Made by a program: the position numbers and the translations under genes. A DNA stretch of 64,000 nt from Antedon bifida (lineage: Eukaryota > Echinodermata > Crinoidea > Comatulida > Antedonidae), in the NCBI GenBank assembly GCA_963402885.1, contig OY727096.1, forward strand, positions 17,341,820 to 17,405,819, given 5' to 3'. The notes below the pieces were generated by a model. The model searched no databases and was not told the origin of the DNA. It saw only the letters and a program-made list of their open reading frames with translations. Positions 1 to 11,720 of the stretch are shown here, piece by piece. Within the stretch, counting starts at the first letter, position 1, and the number at the start of each line of letters is the position of its first letter.

Positions 1-47
1 AAACATACGATATCTTCTGCCAACCTTCTTGTTGTTGTTTGACCTCA

Positions 48-3000
48 CTAATCCTCTTCTTCGACCTCTCCATATGCCTCTTCTGCCAACATGTAGTATT
101 TATTAGCTAATCGGCCTTTCATACTTGCCATTGCACTTTCTGCTGCTTCATTGTATAGGTCACCTAGAATATTAATATGTCCCATAATCATTTTTGTTCT
201 CAATGTTTAGCACAACTGTAAAAAGCTTTTTTTGCAGTAGAATCACTCCTTTTTAAGAAGATACTTTCCCATGAAATGAAACGGGTCAATATATATTTCA
301 ACACTATGGCCAACCTTTACTCAGGGGACACCCCCATTAAGGGGAACTTTGTTTGGGCCTGAAGGTGTTCTAAATATACTTTATTAATTAATTAGTAATA
401 TAGCACATCACTGACCTGCACGTGATGGGTCTTTATCGACACCAAAACCGCCCTCTCTGTATATTTCTGCTTGTCTAGCTGTCAGTTGATATATGGGCGT
501 ATCAACAACAGCATCATAGCCGCCAGAATCATCGTCTTGCGGAGCATCTGTGACGGAAGAGTACCAATGAAGAGCTTCATCCCAATCTTTCTCTCTGGAA
601 AAAAGAGTTTCCCAAATTTAATTCTTGATCTTGTCAGTAAATTTCTATTATTATTAATTACTGACCAGATGTTTGCATACACTTTAATTACCTCTGTGTG
701 CCTAGGCCATTGCCAGTGTCAAATGCTTTAGCCATGTATATCTGTGAAGCCCTGTCTCTGGCATCTGCAGCCTGCTCCATGTAGTCTAACCCTTTGTCTT
801 GAGTTTGAGGATTGTCCTGGAGGATAACAAGAAAAAAAATAACAATACTTCGTCATCAAGGCATTGCCTTGGAAAGTTTTCCTGAAATACTAACAGGTGG
901 TCTAAATACTGAAGAGACAATATCTGCATAATTAGGAACAACCCTAACCCACTCTACCATCAGCAAGTCATGTATGCTGGCCAAGGTCTGTATATTGCCT
1001 AGGAATTTAGCATTGTATGACATGTATTGTGTTTTGTCTACTGTGTGTCCCATTTATTTGATTTAATTGGAGACATGACGCACACCAACACATATTGTGG
1101 TACTGGCACATGGGTACTCACTAAACATGAGAAAAATAATACACACCTCAACTGAGTGGTCCTCGAGGACGTCATGCGGTAGCTGCAGATATATCTTAGC
1201 AAGATTGATGATAGCTTCAAGTGATCCACATAGGCCCGACTGTTCAAGATGATAGAGGGCGGCCTCCATATTACGTGCATCATCTGTCTGAGCAAACCGT
1301 CCAATTTCGTGGTAACGAGCCATGTCCATGTGAATCTAGGGAAGATAATTTATTATTAGCATTTGTGTCTTAATAATAATCTCATTCTTTTTTGTTCTGT
1401 ACTGTACAAAGCCATTACCTTGCCTAAAATGGAATCATCCGATTTTCTCATATTTGCTCGTAATCTTAACTGCATTTCCAAATTAACGCATGATGCACGA
1501 GCCTTCATGTTGCACTTGAAATATGCAGCAGCTTCTTCTTCCTAATTGGTTAACAAGAAAAAAATATTACTAGCCTGCACTCCACCTTTGCTAGCCACAA
1601 GTAACATTATAAACTGAGGGTGTGTGGCGCAGTGTGTTGAACGTTGGATTACTGATCATGAGATAGTGAGTTTGAATCCAACTCTTGCTGCATTGCTTGT
1701 ATCCTTAGGCAAGACACTTTACTTACATTTGCCTCTCTCCACCCAGGCTACGCGGTTAGATCAAGACACAACTTTGTGTTGATTAAAGCTCCATTATGGG
1801 AGTACGTTTTTGAGATTTTGAAGCATTGTGCAATAAGTGCTATATAAGAACGAATATTATTATTATTAAACTATAGATTTTGATCTTGTTAAGTGAAATG
1901 TATGGATCAGGCTTATTGTCATTATGTGCTGAAAAATGTATTTATTTATTCCTAGTACTATATCTTGATTCAGCACCACTCAATTAAAAGAAACGATAAA
2001 AATATTGTACAAAATTACCCTCGTCATAGAGTCTCCTTCTCCGCCTGAAATTGTACGGCTTCTATTTCTTCCAAAAGTCACATGATTTGTAGTCGTACCA
2101 TGTTCCTCCTCTCCGTTCTCATCCTCGTCCGCAATCTCTGACAAAGGAGATGACGGCATGCAAACCTCTTCTGGAGATGCAGGTGACGTAAAACAAATTG
2201 ATGCGCCGTATCTCAATGCCCGTCTCTTATCAATGATCGGTCTGGAATTGGCAAAACGTGACGGTGGAAGATCACCAATAGTGTCAGAACTTTCCGATAA
2301 CGATCGGTTACTGTCAGAAGACGTACGTCTTTCAAACTTGTAATCCATTTCTTCCGTGCTTTCTTCGGAGCATTCTGATATGTGGCGTTCTCTCACTTCG
2401 CGTATTATGAACTTGGTCATATCAAGTGGTGTGATTGATTTACGAGGACGAGGCCGGAACACAGGCTCCTCTTCACCGCTACAAACTGTTGATGAATTCT
2501 TCTACAAAATACAAGATTATTATAAAAATAAAGTAAAAAAAAAAAATTTTGTTATATATTTGGGTTTTTTTTTCAATGAATTTCAGAAATACAAGATTAT
2601 TATAAAAATCAAATAAAGTAAAAAAACGTTTATACATTTTGGGTTTTTTTCATTGAAAGTCAGAAAAAAATGTTTGCTTCAACATTGGTTTAATATGGTC
2701 AACAGATCCTTCTGCTCTTAACACCACACCATCCGTACACTTTCATTTCTAACCACACAAATATAATTAGAAACAATGTTCTATAAAAATACCATATGAT
2801 AAATATATAAGATAATTAGTTATTAATTAGTTGTCTTACATGCATATCAAGATATCTAGAATGATCAGCAATTTCTGACGAGTGCATATCAAATGGTGTC
2901 ATGTCCATCTTTTCACAGATAGTGTTACAAGTATGTGTGAAGAAGAACAGCGCCATCCCCTTTGTACCAAGGTTTCCATCGTTGTACTCCGTTCCATTGG

Positions 3001-6000
3001 AGGTGTGAATCTGTGGATCAGTCCAAAGGTCACCAACACCTAAAGATGATACATAATTTTAGAAAATTTATATTAGATGACATATTTACAATACCCTGGG
3101 AATTAGCATAACACTGACCTGGAAAGTATTAGCATACACTGAAATAGGATGCATTAACATTACACTGACCTGGGAATATGAGCATAACACTGACCTGGGA
3201 ATATGAGCATAACACTGACCTGGGAAGTATTAGCATAATACTGACTTGGAAATTATTAACATAATACTGACCTGGAAAGTATTAGCATAATACTGACCTG
3301 GAAAGTGTTAACGTAATACTGACCTGGAAAATATTAGCATAACACTGACCTGGAAAGTATGACCTTGTTGTAATTAAACTAGCATTGTGAAAGCTAAGTT
3401 GATTACTAGATTACCAAGCTGTATTAGTTACATTTAAGCAATGTGTCATGTGACGAAAAGAATTTTAACATATGTTCAAACTGTCAGCCAAAAAATCAGC
3501 ACAACAAATATTGTGTGTAGATATTTGATATTTAGTTTTATGTAATTTTGATTCGACATGAAACTGAATTAGTTATGCAGAAAACAGATAGTGTAAAGTT
3601 ACACTTAATTAACTTTATGCAAATTAATATTATCAACAAACATTTACCTTGAATATCAACAACAATCAACTTGTGACCTGACCTTTCAAATGTGAAATGA
3701 CTGAAGGCCTAAAAAAGAAAAAAAACTTAATAATACAAAATCTTATTATGAAATCATAATACTGATTAAATATCAAAAGCAAATGGTCAAATGGTCATTG
3801 ACATGAGATAACCATGAAATAAAAATAGATTTTATAAATCAGCATATTCCCCTTTGGGATCAAAAGGTTTACATATTATAAGTAAAGATCCAATTAGTCT
3901 AGCCTGAATTATAATATTTAACATATTATATTTGTATAGTGTTACTTCAAGTTATAGTTAACTAATCATGCGATTCCACAACAGGATTAGTTTACAATAA
4001 TGTTCAAGAGCGCTTGTTGTTGATGCTCTTTTTATGAGTCATTGTGGATTATCTGATGATCAGGCAGTATAATACAGCAGCAGATAATGTATTGTATAAG
4101 TATTTGTGAATGTTAATATTTCCATGTCATGCTAACTGAGATATACAACATGCATGTAGTACTGCACGCAAGTGTTTGTAAGAGCAACTATACCCCAAAT
4201 AATTTATTTAATAATAATCATGTTTTCCAATCCCAGAGTTTAACCTGTATCTGACCTCCTTTCCTACAATATGTATAGTGTGAAAGTGAAATTGTTTACA
4301 ATAAAGTTATTCTAATAAATACCAATGATACATTTCTTTGCATTTAGTAAAAGATAAATTAAACTTGTCTGCTGTCAATTGAGCCACCTATCTTCCACAA
4401 AACAAAAAGGCAATATTTATGTAGAAATACTATAATATGTATTGTGACTAGAGGTACTGTGCTATAATAATTTATGTACTGTATTATGACTAAAGCTCTG
4501 TTTACACAAGCTTTAATTTTGTGACAAAAAATGTCATATCACTACCATATTTGGGCACATCACACTTTTTTTTGTCGTCAAACTAGTTTAATAATGTATA
4601 CAGAGTCTTAGATGTGCAACTACATTATGTATTGTGTACCTGTGGAGTGAGTCTCAATGCTTCGTCTCGGACAAAGCCAGAATTTGAGTTATACTTCATG
4701 TAGTCACCCTCAATGAAATTCTCGATGTGGTAAAGTGGGCTACCAGGTCGATCTTTGAACTCCAAAATGCACATGGCCATAATGTCAATCTAATAATTGA
4801 ATAATTATTGGAAACAAAAGAAAACAAAATGATATATTAATATCACTACTAATATGGTACAATAATGTTATCACTTAAATATATTTGTTGTCATAACAGT
4901 ATACAGTTGAACCTCTATTATGGGGACACCTTCTAGACCAAACAAAGTGTCACCTTAATACTTAATAGCCCGGGTGTCCTCTGAATAGTATTGGCCATAG
5001 TGTTAAAACTTCCAGTGTTCATTTGACAGGAAAAATGTCTCCTTAATAGGCGTGTCCCTTGAATAGAGGTTTCTGCTGAATAGGTGTATGCCAAACAAGG
5101 GGTTGTATTGTAATATACGGGTTTGGATGGATGTTATCTATTTTTAAATTCCTCAGGCAGGTCACAACAAATTAATTCAAAACAAAACTTTAAAAAATTG
5201 AATACATATTATCAGGGGACCCCTCAGGTGGATACCATACCATACATGAACAAAAACAGATAAAAACAAAACAAAATCATTTTGTATGGTACCAGGGATA
5301 GCACTCTGTTTTTGTTTATGTATGGTATGGTATCGAAATAAATCAAATTCAGCTTATTAATTTTCAAAATAGTAAGTTGTTAATACCGGTTTAGGTGGAT
5401 GGTGTCTGTTATATTCCTCGGCCCAGAGTTTAGCATCCATTTGTAATCGCACATCATTAAAATAGACGTCTCGTTCAACAGATGTCATGTACCGCTTAGA
5501 AACAAAATTACCAGCATGTTTCCAGTTCTTTGTTCTGCTCATGTTTGAGATTTTTTTCCTGTCAGATAGAATTCGTAGATTCATTTTATTATGAATATGG
5601 TAAACATGGGTTAATTTCTTGTAAAATTATCTGTTCACTAACTCACAATATACAAGGCAGTCATATGAATTTGGCGAGATCACTCTAGCTATAAGTATCT
5701 CATTGTATTGTTGTGCTTTTGTTGCTCATAATACACTTAATAAAATAATAATTAAATTACATTAATTTTGATAATTGATTTATAAAAAAATAACAATAAC
5801 TAAGAAATGATATTTCAATAGTTTACTCTGCTAAAACATAATATCATTAATATTTAAGTTACTTATTTATGTTATGATACTAATAGTACATAAAATTCAT
5901 GCAAAATCAATATATTATAAAATATAATATTTAATAATATTATGAATGTATTATTTTATTGTTCTATTTTACTTCAATGAAAAACATTGAAGTTGAAAAC

Positions 6001-9000
6001 AGGATAAAGGCATTGACTGACATGCACACCAGGAAACTGATTGACCCCAAGGTAATGACCTAACCATAGACTTCCTGAACCAGATGTAGTTTAAATAATG
6101 AACCCTGGATGTCAATGAATACAAAAGCCTAGCCTTCATTTTTGGTCTTTTCTTTTTCTTTTCATTCAGAGGGTCAAGGCAGGTTACCTTTAATATAATT
6201 TGTTATTCTCTAGTTACACGCCTCAGTAATTTTAATATTTGATTGGACAAAGAAAAGTAGGTGGTCACCTGCGGTCATATTTCATACAGCACAGTCTGTG
6301 ACCAGTCATCTATGGAGTGAATTATTGTTGATGAAAAACAGGACATTATGATTTGCTAAAAACCTATGCTGACAAATCTCACACTATACAGTAGCCCTGG
6401 CAGTCAGTATACTCAATTTGCATTCATTAAATGGACAAGAAATATTTACGAAAGAATAATAATTTCATTTAAAAACATGTACTGTAATTAGTCTAACTGG
6501 TTTTTATAGAATTTTACAAAATTCTTTATTTGATCAGAAAGAAGAGAAATTTATGTTTTATGTCAGATACGGTATTTTGAAATTCATGTACAGTAACAAA
6601 TAGTATCTAAAACTTATGCTTGTAGAAGTTTACTGATAAAGCATGCTGCAATAAGAACGGGAAGGAATTGGTAATAACAGATGGTACAAACTGACCAGTA
6701 TGGACAGATCTTATCAAAGCATGACAAGGCAGTTAGGAGTCATCATAACCAAGTCAACAGACTGTTAAAACTTTGAATGCTTTTTTTTACAAAAATAGGC
6801 CTATAATAAAAGTGTATGTTGCTTAGTACACTCAAGCGCAGGATTGGCTATAGCATGAAACCAACAGTAACAAATAGCTATACTGGAACTTGTGACTTGA
6901 TATATACGGTAGGTGGTGTTTCTTCGAACACCCCTACCCCCTCTTACTAAAAAAAACATAAGATTGAATGAATGAAACACATTTGTGCATTGCAATCCAA
7001 TGTTATTATTTAGTAGTCTTCCGTTGCATCCCCTCTCCACCCCCCTTTCCCCAACCTCTAAAAAAAACCAGTTTCACAAACTATTTGTTTACATTGTAAT
7101 CAGGGGACTTTCCAAAAAATGGAAAAAACCGATATCTTTTTAAAATTATTATTTATTACAGTAATCTTAATAGACCCACATCTATCAGTGTGACAGTTTA
7201 CTAGTTATTTGAATAAATATTTACATAAGAATTACTGTTTACAATATTATTATTATTGATATACTGAATCAATATCTTGCACATTATTATAATAGTAAAA
7301 ATTACATTGCACACAATAAGGGGACTTTCCCGAGAATGGAAAAACCCAATAAATACATTGTAAACATAAAAATGATTAAAAATATTAGTTTATATTTGAA
7401 CTTTAACTGACAGTCTGATGTGTGTCCTCGAAAGTGAATTTGTTGTGTAGGAGTGATCCAACAGACACATTGACCTTTGAGTTTGTTGTGAGGCTATGGC
7501 TGTTATTTGTTTACAAAACGGTGTTATCATCATCAGTTAGTTTAATGACAAACTAAATAAATACATTAAATGTATTATACTTTAATAAATTGTTTTTCAA
7601 TCACATTTATGACTTTTTTTTGGTTCATTGTTAGTGAACTATATCCTGATGGATAAGCATTCTGTGTGGAAGGGCAAGGTGATCAGTCTATTGTTAAACA
7701 ATTTGAAGCTAGGACAAAACTTAATAAATAAGCAAATGGAAAAATAAATAAACCAAGAAAGGAAATAAGCAAAATATGAGGTTATTTATACATCAGACAA
7801 ATGAACATTTCAGCATTGAACATTAGACCAACATTGTTTGGTAACAAAGGGCTATCATCACACCACTGTGTTGTGACTACACCAAGTTCAGGTCAAGGAG
7901 TAAACAGTATTATTGATTGGTGTTAAATAAATAGTTAGTCAAAGAACTAGCTAGCCTTGCCTTAAAAAGTACTTAGGTGGTCTGTAAATTACAATTTAGA
8001 CACTACTAACTGTATTTTAAGGTACTCTATAGTATAGGTAGTCTGTAATTTATAACAATCCATGGACCGGTACAGTACAGATACTACTAGTACTATATTA
8101 TTTTATTTTTGTGGGCCTACAACAACTTTAATCAATATTAAGACTATAAATACAGTTACGAGTTATTCTACAATAATAATAATAATGGTAGTCTTATATA
8201 GCACCTAATTCAATGTTTCTAAGTGCTTTACACAAACAAATTATCCATAAAATATCAGAATTATATAACCAAAAAAGGAATAAAATCAGAGGAACCATTT
8301 ACATTAATCTAGATAGGCTGTAGAAATAGCTATCATATGGTTATGATATGAAACTGAATAATATCAAAATATATTCCTAAGGCTCTGTCTACACTATCAA
8401 ACTAGTTTGTACCCAAATATGACAGGAATTTGCCCAAATATGGTAGTCATACGACATCATTGTGTCCATATATGGGCACATCACATAAAGTTTGATAGTG
8501 TAGACAGAGCTTAATAGAGGAATATTTCACTGAAAGAAAACTGAAATAAATAAGTTACAGTTTATCAGCCATACTGAACAGGGTCATGTATGACAAAGGT
8601 CATTTGTATTGGTCATGAATCCTTCCACAGTACTGTACCCCATGGACATTTGAACCTGTCCCAAGGACACTTCTTCAACATTATATTAGGCGTTTCCTTT
8701 GTTTTACGAAAACAAGTAGAAACTAACAATTCATTTTTAACTGTTTTTAACTAACTTATAGTCCCAACTACTATAACTATTACAGTACTGTATATATTAA
8801 CTACTACTAACTATTTATATTACTGTGTTTAATTAATTAATAAATAAGTAAATTAATGGAGATACTTACATTCGAAAGCATTCTCTCATGGCTCCATTTG
8901 CAAATGGCTGTAAAGATTAAATCAATTCACTAAATTATTGAATAAAAATTTAAATGAAAGATTTAGTTTTTTTTTCAAAATGGTGCAATAGAATTTGTTT

Positions 9001-9675
9001 GCATTTTCTACGGTATAAGATAGGACTTTTTCCATGACTATGTATAATCAACAACTTGGTAACTATTTTTATATGTAAAATTAATTGTTCTTTCGATTGA
9101 ATACATTTTACCTCAAGTTTACGCTAATGAGAGACAATTTTTATGAATTGTCTATCTTTTTCACTACTGTAGAAAGATTCCTGTAGAATCACTTTTGAAA
9201 AAGGGGCTTATTTCATGACAATCATTCTTCTTTATCACATTCACAGTAAAATAGTGTAAAAAATATGGTAATTTACTTTCAACTTTATTTTCCAAATTGC
9301 ACGAGATTAAATAATAAAATATTTAAAATGAAGCAAAAGGTCCTTTCCGTATTCTTCACTTACCACATCAGCCATTTTGACGAAGACCATATCCACGACC
9401 CATGATTGGTCAATGGCATTATACCTGAATCTCTTGGCTTTCTCTTCCTTAAACACCTCCAAGTGAAAATCCTCCCATGGATCGGTACACTGGATTGCCT
9501 TCCTCATAACCCTCTGCCACCGCCGTCGCACAGCCATATTAATTGGCCGTGGAATTGGTTTGTGGACATTAGGCACATGATCGATAACTTCGATCTCTGT
9601 CAATGTTTTTATGTTCAAGTCATCATCTTCCTCTGTATCCATAGCAACCGGTACCAAATTGATGTTGACTGACAT
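48..9675 (-). CDS. EEF2K: Eukaryotic elongation factor 2 kinase, complete, 12 coding exons
   Basis: This alpha-kinase phosphorylates eEF2 and slows translation elongation; in known orthologues it is activated by Ca2+/calmodulin. Coding exons in transcript order are 9364-9675, 8870-8907, 5387-5558, 4640-4789, 3648-3708, 2840-3039, 2019-2501, 1419-1541, 1147-1335, 692-816, 416-594 and 48-163. They total 2,148 nt (715 aa plus TAG; human is 725 aa), and all phases agree. Exon 1 carries the calmodulin-targeting segment (VRRRWQRVMRKA) and DPWEDFHLE. Exon 3 holds the catalytic Lys in VSKRY, and exons 5-6 hold DIQGVGDLWTDP. The zinc ligands are kept (SGHK, then H-T-C-N-T-I-C). The glycine loop reads NDGNLG where human has GDGNLG. 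The large exon 7 is the regulatory linker and ends with a basophilic RSRTIS site. Exons 8-12 encode the SEL1-like C-terminus. The start at 9675 gives the expected N-terminus. The intron between exons 2 and 3 is 3.3 kb. Confidence 0.96.
1618..1868 (+). repeat. tRNA-derived SINE with (ATT)n tail
   Basis: The head (about 1622-1690) looks like a tRNA, with a box A-like GTGGCGCAGTGTGTT and a box B-like GAGTTTGAATCC. A body containing GGCAAGACACTTTAC follows, and the element ends in GCTATATAAG plus an ATT-repeat tail. It lies in an EEF2K intron. The tail resembles that of the LINE fragment at 12455-12967, which suggests borrowed retrotransposition machinery. Confidence 0.75.
3075..3362. repeat. Minisatellite, ~25-26 bp unit
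   Basis: About nine imperfect tandem copies of a unit like ATAACACTGACCTGGGAATA followed by TGAGC or TTAGC. The regular stretch runs from about 3160 to 3362 and the copies are more degenerate at the left. It sits in the EEF2K intron just upstream (in transcript order) of the exon at 2840-3039. Confidence 0.85.
4493..4608. mobile_element. Palindromic TA-flanked MITE, copy 1 of 7 (degenerate)
   Basis: Begins AAGCTCTGTTTACAC and ends with the inverted form (TACAGAGTCT), flanked by TA. The inner part carries the family words ATCACTACCATATTTGGGCA and CACATCACAC. It lies in an EEF2K intron. Confidence 0.7.
4912..5100. repeat. Dispersed GGGGACACC/TTAATAGG repeat relic
   Basis: Carries repeated words such as TTGAACCTCTATTATGGGGA, GTGTCC, CCTTAATAGG and TTGAATAGAGG. 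Similar diverged text occurs near 300-380, 21838-21945, 27060-27135, 46720-46845, 53485-53560, 53965-54062, 58785-58930 and 59840-60070. It has no coding potential and probably derives from an old DNA transposon. The family is not recognised. Confidence 0.55.
5231..5334. repeat. Inverted repeat, 29-bp arms
   Basis: The left arm at 5231-5259 and the right arm at 5306-5334 are reverse complements with one mismatch, around a 46-bp AT-rich centre. It is probably a very small foldback element in an EEF2K intron. Confidence 0.8.
8166..8245 (-). repeat. 3' tail of a SINE/LINE, reverse orientation
   Basis: An (AAT)n run is followed by GGTAGTCTTATATAGCACC and TCTAAGTGCTTTACA. This is the reverse-strand form of the GCTATATAA plus (ATT)n tails seen at 1618-1868 and 12455-12967. 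No head was recognised. Confidence 0.45.
8380..8512. mobile_element. Palindromic TA-flanked MITE, copy 2 of 7
   Basis: Ends are AGGCTCTGTCTACACTATCA and the reverse complement form TGATAGTGTAGACAGAGCTT. The interior has paired CCCAAATATG and CCATATATGGGCACATCACA. It lies in the first long EEF2K intron. Confidence 0.9.
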
Positions 9676-10642
9676 GCTGTAGTGCGCTCAGACCAATAAA
9701 TATATTTAGGAAAATGTTTGTTTTAATAATTCCTCTAGAACGGCCTACAGTAAAAGAAATATTGAAAGTTAAAAATGGCCTCAAAATAAATCATGACTTC
9801 ACACTGATGACACCTGTTTTTATACAAAAATTCCCTTTCCATTGTTGCTACATTAAGTTATAAGTATAGCCCCAAAAGCAATAATTTAGACCTAAACTAA
9901 TTTTCATTTAGGCCTACTATAATTATAATTTAATCTAAAAATAAATTACTAAAAGTAACATTAATATTTAATTTAAATTGATAGATTAGCATAGGTTACT
10001 AATTTCAATTATAATATGCTAGCCTAGCCTATATTTACTCTCAACTGAATGTAGGTCACACTCCTGCAAGAAGGATGCCTGGTCAACTAAAATAAAAGCA
10101 GACATACATCCCACACACGACACCACGTGAGAAGATGGCCTGGCCTGGGAAAAACTTTTGCACTTACTTGCATTCGAAGATAAAAACTGCAAAGATATCC
10201 GTTTCTCTACGATGATATATTGTATTTTACCATATTATATTTAATAGTATTGTAAGTAGTAAGGCATTAAACCCAGAGATGCTTTTGTGAAAGAAAATGA
10301 GTAGGCTGCTGCTCTGACTCTGAGAGCTATATTTTTACATCAACACCACCGTCATGCTTCACCGCCTATGACGACGTGACACACATGAGACGTTGTTGTT
10401 GTACATCTTTTGCATATTCATTAAATCATTGAACCGTTACTATTCATGAATATTCATTTAAAGTTAAAAAATAAACGAAATGTTGAAATGAACAATTTTA
10501 TAAATGTAAAAAAAAAAAAATTATTAGTAAGAGTTATTATAGCTAGTAAAAAATATGACGAAAAGTAAAGCAATATTCAATAAATATTAACATTGGTGTA
10601 TTAAGTGGTGATGTCCAATAAAAATACTTCAAACATGTTCAA
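9676..10642. other. Gap between EEF2K and tRNA-Leu
   Basis: Upstream of the EEF2K start codon. It must contain the EEF2K promoter and 5' UTR, but no clear core promoter or 5' UTR exon is visible. A GACGACGTGACAC patch near 10370 resembles a CRE/ATF half-site. TAGGCCTA-like words occur at 9890-10030. No ORF is worth calling. Confidence 0.4.
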
Positions 10643-10724
10643 GGTAGCGTGGCCGAGTGGTCTAAGGCGCTGGTTTTAGGCACCAGTCATTTCGATGGCG
10701 TGGGTTCGAATCCCACCGCTGCCA
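10643..10724 (+). tRNA. tRNA-Leu, anticodon TAG
   Basis: A full cloverleaf without an intron. The acceptor stem GGTAGCG pairs with CGCTGCC (one G-T pair) and is followed by discriminator A. Box A is TGGCCGAGTGG and box B is GGTTCGAATCC. The anticodon stem CTGGT/ACCAG encloses loop TTTAGGC, giving anticodon TAG. A long variable arm fits leucine. The sequence is near-identical to vertebrate tRNA-Leu(UAG), and CCA is not encoded. Confidence 0.97.
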
Positions 10725-10725
10725 A

Positions 10726-10735
10726 TTTTTTTTTT
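10726..10735 (+). terminator. RNA polymerase III terminator
   Basis: Ten T residues start two bases after the tRNA-Leu body, the usual pol III stop signal. Confidence 0.9.
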
Positions 10736-10860
10736 GGTAGATTTTTTTTTCATAAATATTTCTTCGTACTTCTCAAAACTATTATATCTATTTACAACAG
10801 CCCACAATTTCAAATATACAAAATACAACCAAATTATTTCATATTACAATTTTTATTCAG

Positions 10861-11189
10861 TTAAAGATATATTGTCCCCCTAAAAAATAATTAAAAAAAT
10901 TTTTTTTTTTTAATATGCCATTTTATTATCACACAATAGAACAAAAAAAAAACATTTTCCACCAAAAAAATGTAATTTAAAGCAAAATATACCTAAATTG
11001 TCTGGAAGACAATGGTTTTTGGTTGAAATTAACCATTTCTTTTGTCTTTTTATAGGTGAAATAATTATTTTTGATGATTTTTTTTCTACAGAAGTGAATA
11101 ACTTTATTAAAACTGTGAAATTGCCTATTCAAAATCTGATTTTATTAATCTTTATTTTTTCATGTTTTTGGGGGACAATACATCTTTAA
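10861..11189. mobile_element. piggyBac-type MITE, TTAA target duplication
   Basis: A 329-bp element flanked by TTAA (10861-10864 and 11186-11189). Its terminal inverted repeats are AGATATATTGTCCCCC and GGGGGACAATACATCT, with one difference. The interior is AT-rich and non-coding. The TTAA duplication plus short TIR suggests piggyBac-like mobilisation. It landed 126 bp after the tRNA terminator. Confidence 0.8.
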
Positions 11190-11720
11190 TAAAACATTTC
11201 TTTATTAGGCAAAAATACAGCTGCAAAAAGTGTAAAAACAGAGAAAAAAAAATTTGCTTGATTACCGTACAGTTGTGTATTGCACTGTATTTAGCAAGTA
11301 CACTATATCTTAGAAATACACTATAAATATTAAAATACATTGAAAAGACATTTCTAGAATATGGAAGTAACTTTGTAACCAAATCTGAAACAGAGTTCTA
11401 CGTCTTTCAGACGTACAATACAATAAATATGAATATGTTCATAATGCATTTTGTATAGTAGGTTTATTTCTGGGTTTATTTATCATGTATTAATATTTTT
11501 TTGGGTGTTAAAAAACTGGTTTAAAATAATTTTCTACTACTACTACTACTGGTTTATTTGTATTAATAAATAAGAGAAGTTTTTTTTTTACCTTCTCCAG
11601 GTAAAGTTGTACTTGCTAAATAAATATTACAGTACTGTATTAATAAACTAACAAGAGACTTTTAAACATTTATATGCATTATGTGCTTGTAAAAAAAATT
11701 GCAAGAAATTTATGTTTATT

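Noticed and set aside
10649-10883. Two overlapping ORFs starting inside the tRNA
   Set aside because: They read through the tRNA-Leu gene and its poly(T) terminator.
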